DNA of 15,013 bases from NCBI GenBank assembly GCA_946545105.1, contig CAMNMY010000003.1, forward strand, positions 1-15,013, read 5' to 3'. Both the position numbers and the translations under genes were made by a program. The notes beneath the pieces were generated by a model. That model was not told where the DNA came from. It ran no database searches and saw nothing but the letters and a program-made list of their open reading frames with translations. Below are positions 14,430 to 15,013 of this stretch, one piece after another; position 1 is the first letter of the stretch, and every line of letters begins with the position of its first letter. The DNA is from an uncultured Clostridia bacterium. Its GTDB lineage: Bacteria > Bacillota_A > Clostridia > Christensenellales > UBA3700.

Positions 14430-14462
14430 TTTACACAAAAATACTCACTATGCTAATATAAT
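14430..14462 (+). promoter_or_regulatory. Promoter of the aminopeptidase gene, very close to its start codon
   Basis: TTTACA (14430-14435), an 18-bp spacer and TAATATAATA (14454-14463) copy the layout of the rimP promoter. TATAAT (14457-14462) ends 7 nt before the ATG at 14470. A second TATAAT lies at 14422-14427. Depending on which box is used, the mRNA would be leaderless or have a leader of up to about 35 nt. Confidence 0.5.
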
Positions 14463-14469
14463 AAAGGTT

Positions 14470-15013
14470 ATGAACGTTTGTAGAGAAATATATGATAGCG
14501 TTAATTTAGATGCGATAATTATTTGTTCAAAATCAAACACCTTTTATTTAAGTGGTTTTGAATCATCGAATTGCCAAATCGTAATTACGAAAGACAATCA
14601 ATATTTTATTACAGATGATAGATATATAAACGAAGCAAAATTGTTGCTTTCAAACGATTTTAAAGTTTTGAGCGGCGATTTAGAAATGATTTCATATATC
14701 GTAAAAGATGCTAAGACCATTGGATGGGATAGCGATGTAACTTATCAAACCTATAAGATGCTTTATGATGAATTTGGAAACAAATTGGTGGATATCCAAA
14801 AAGTTGTAGAAGAATTCAGAATGATAAAATCTCAAAAAGAGCTAGAAAATATCATCAAAGCGCAATCTATTACAGATCATGCTTTTAATGAAGTTTTAAA
14901 GGACTTAAAAGAAGGTGTAAGCGAAATAGAGATTGCAGCAAAGATTGAATATATCTTCTTAAAAAATGGTGCTGAACTTGCGTTCGATTCAATCGTTGCT
15001 TTTGGCGAAAATG
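14470..15013 (+). CDS. M24-family (Xaa-Pro) aminopeptidase, N-terminal part (3' end outside window)
   Basis: Open frame of 181 codons running off the right edge. It begins MNVCREIYDSVNLDAIIICS and has the creatinase/prolidase N-terminal domain (about 1-115), including FYLSGFESS (25-33) and ITDDRYI (47-53). Next comes the linker VVEEFRMIKSQKELENI and the start of the catalytic pita-bread domain with ITDHAFNEVLKDLKEGVSE and FDSIVAFGEN, the segment that leads to the first metal-binding part. The metal ligands themselves are beyond the window. The family removes N-terminal residues before proline. The best fit is a PepP/PepQ-like peptidase of the type often found next to efp in Bacillota. Only AAAGG, 2 nt before the ATG, resembles a ribosome site. 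Confidence 0.88.
   Translation, partial: MNVCREIYDSVNLDAIIICSKSNTFYLSGFESSNCQIVITKDNQYFITDDRYINEAKLLLSNDFKVLSGDLEMISYIVKDAKTIGWDSDVTYQTYKMLYDEFGNKLVDIQKVVEEFRMIKSQKELENIIKAQSITDHAFNEVLKDLKEGVSEIEIAAKIEYIFLKNGAELAFDSIVAFGEN

Noticed and set aside
1..15013. CRISPR arrays, tRNA/rRNA genes, insertion sequences or phage genes
   Set aside because: No spaced direct repeats, no tRNA-like cloverleaf, no transposase or integrase motif was seen; the only repeats are inside coding sequence.

Overview
This window reads as a piece of a low-GC Bacillota (Firmicutes) chromosome, most likely a Clostridia-type lineage. The DNA is AT-rich, arginine is mostly AGA, Shine-Dalgarno sequences are strong GGAGG types, TGA acts as a normal stop, and the gene order is the well-known dxr-rseP-ispG-(polC) / rimP-nusA-ylxR-ylxQ-infB-rbfA-nrnA-truB-ribF core block. 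I see no transposase, integrase, phage gene, tRNA, rRNA or CRISPR array. Assignments come from recognising motifs in the translations; no database search was possible.

Left block (1-4047, + strand): the 3' end of dxr, then rseP, then ispG, with very short gaps or overlaps. The ispG reading frame is broken by one base near 1908. Next comes a 526-residue protein at the usual position of polC. It carries only a PolC-like N-terminal region, OB fold and DEDDh proofreading exonuclease. The PHP and polymerase modules are absent. A uridine-kinase-like gene (4050-4997, - strand) follows, convergent with it and only 2 bp away.

Middle (4998-5806): an AT-rich divergent intergenic region with several perfect palindromes. 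It is followed by a single-gene unit for a small zinc-ribbon, poly-Glu, Ala/Pro-rich protein (5231-5650) with its own promoter and a strong GNRA-loop terminator. After this come the promoter region and a leader hairpin in front of rimP.

Right block (5807-14385, + strand): rimP, nusA, ylxR, ylxQ, infB, rbfA, nrnA, truB, ribF and an endonuclease IV-like gene. Gaps are 26 bp or less, often overlaps, so this is almost certainly one operon for transcription elongation/termination, translation initiation, 30S maturation, nanoRNA turnover, tRNA modification and flavin cofactor synthesis. A separate promoter at about 14430-14462 then drives an M24 (Xaa-Pro) aminopeptidase gene that runs off the right edge.

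Most worth following up: the stand-alone PolC N-terminal/OB/exonuclease protein lacking a polymerase; the broken or split ispG; the unrecognised zinc-ribbon protein; the possible attenuator ahead of rimP-nusA; a hairpin covering the infB start; and a missing metal ligand in the endonuclease IV-like protein.
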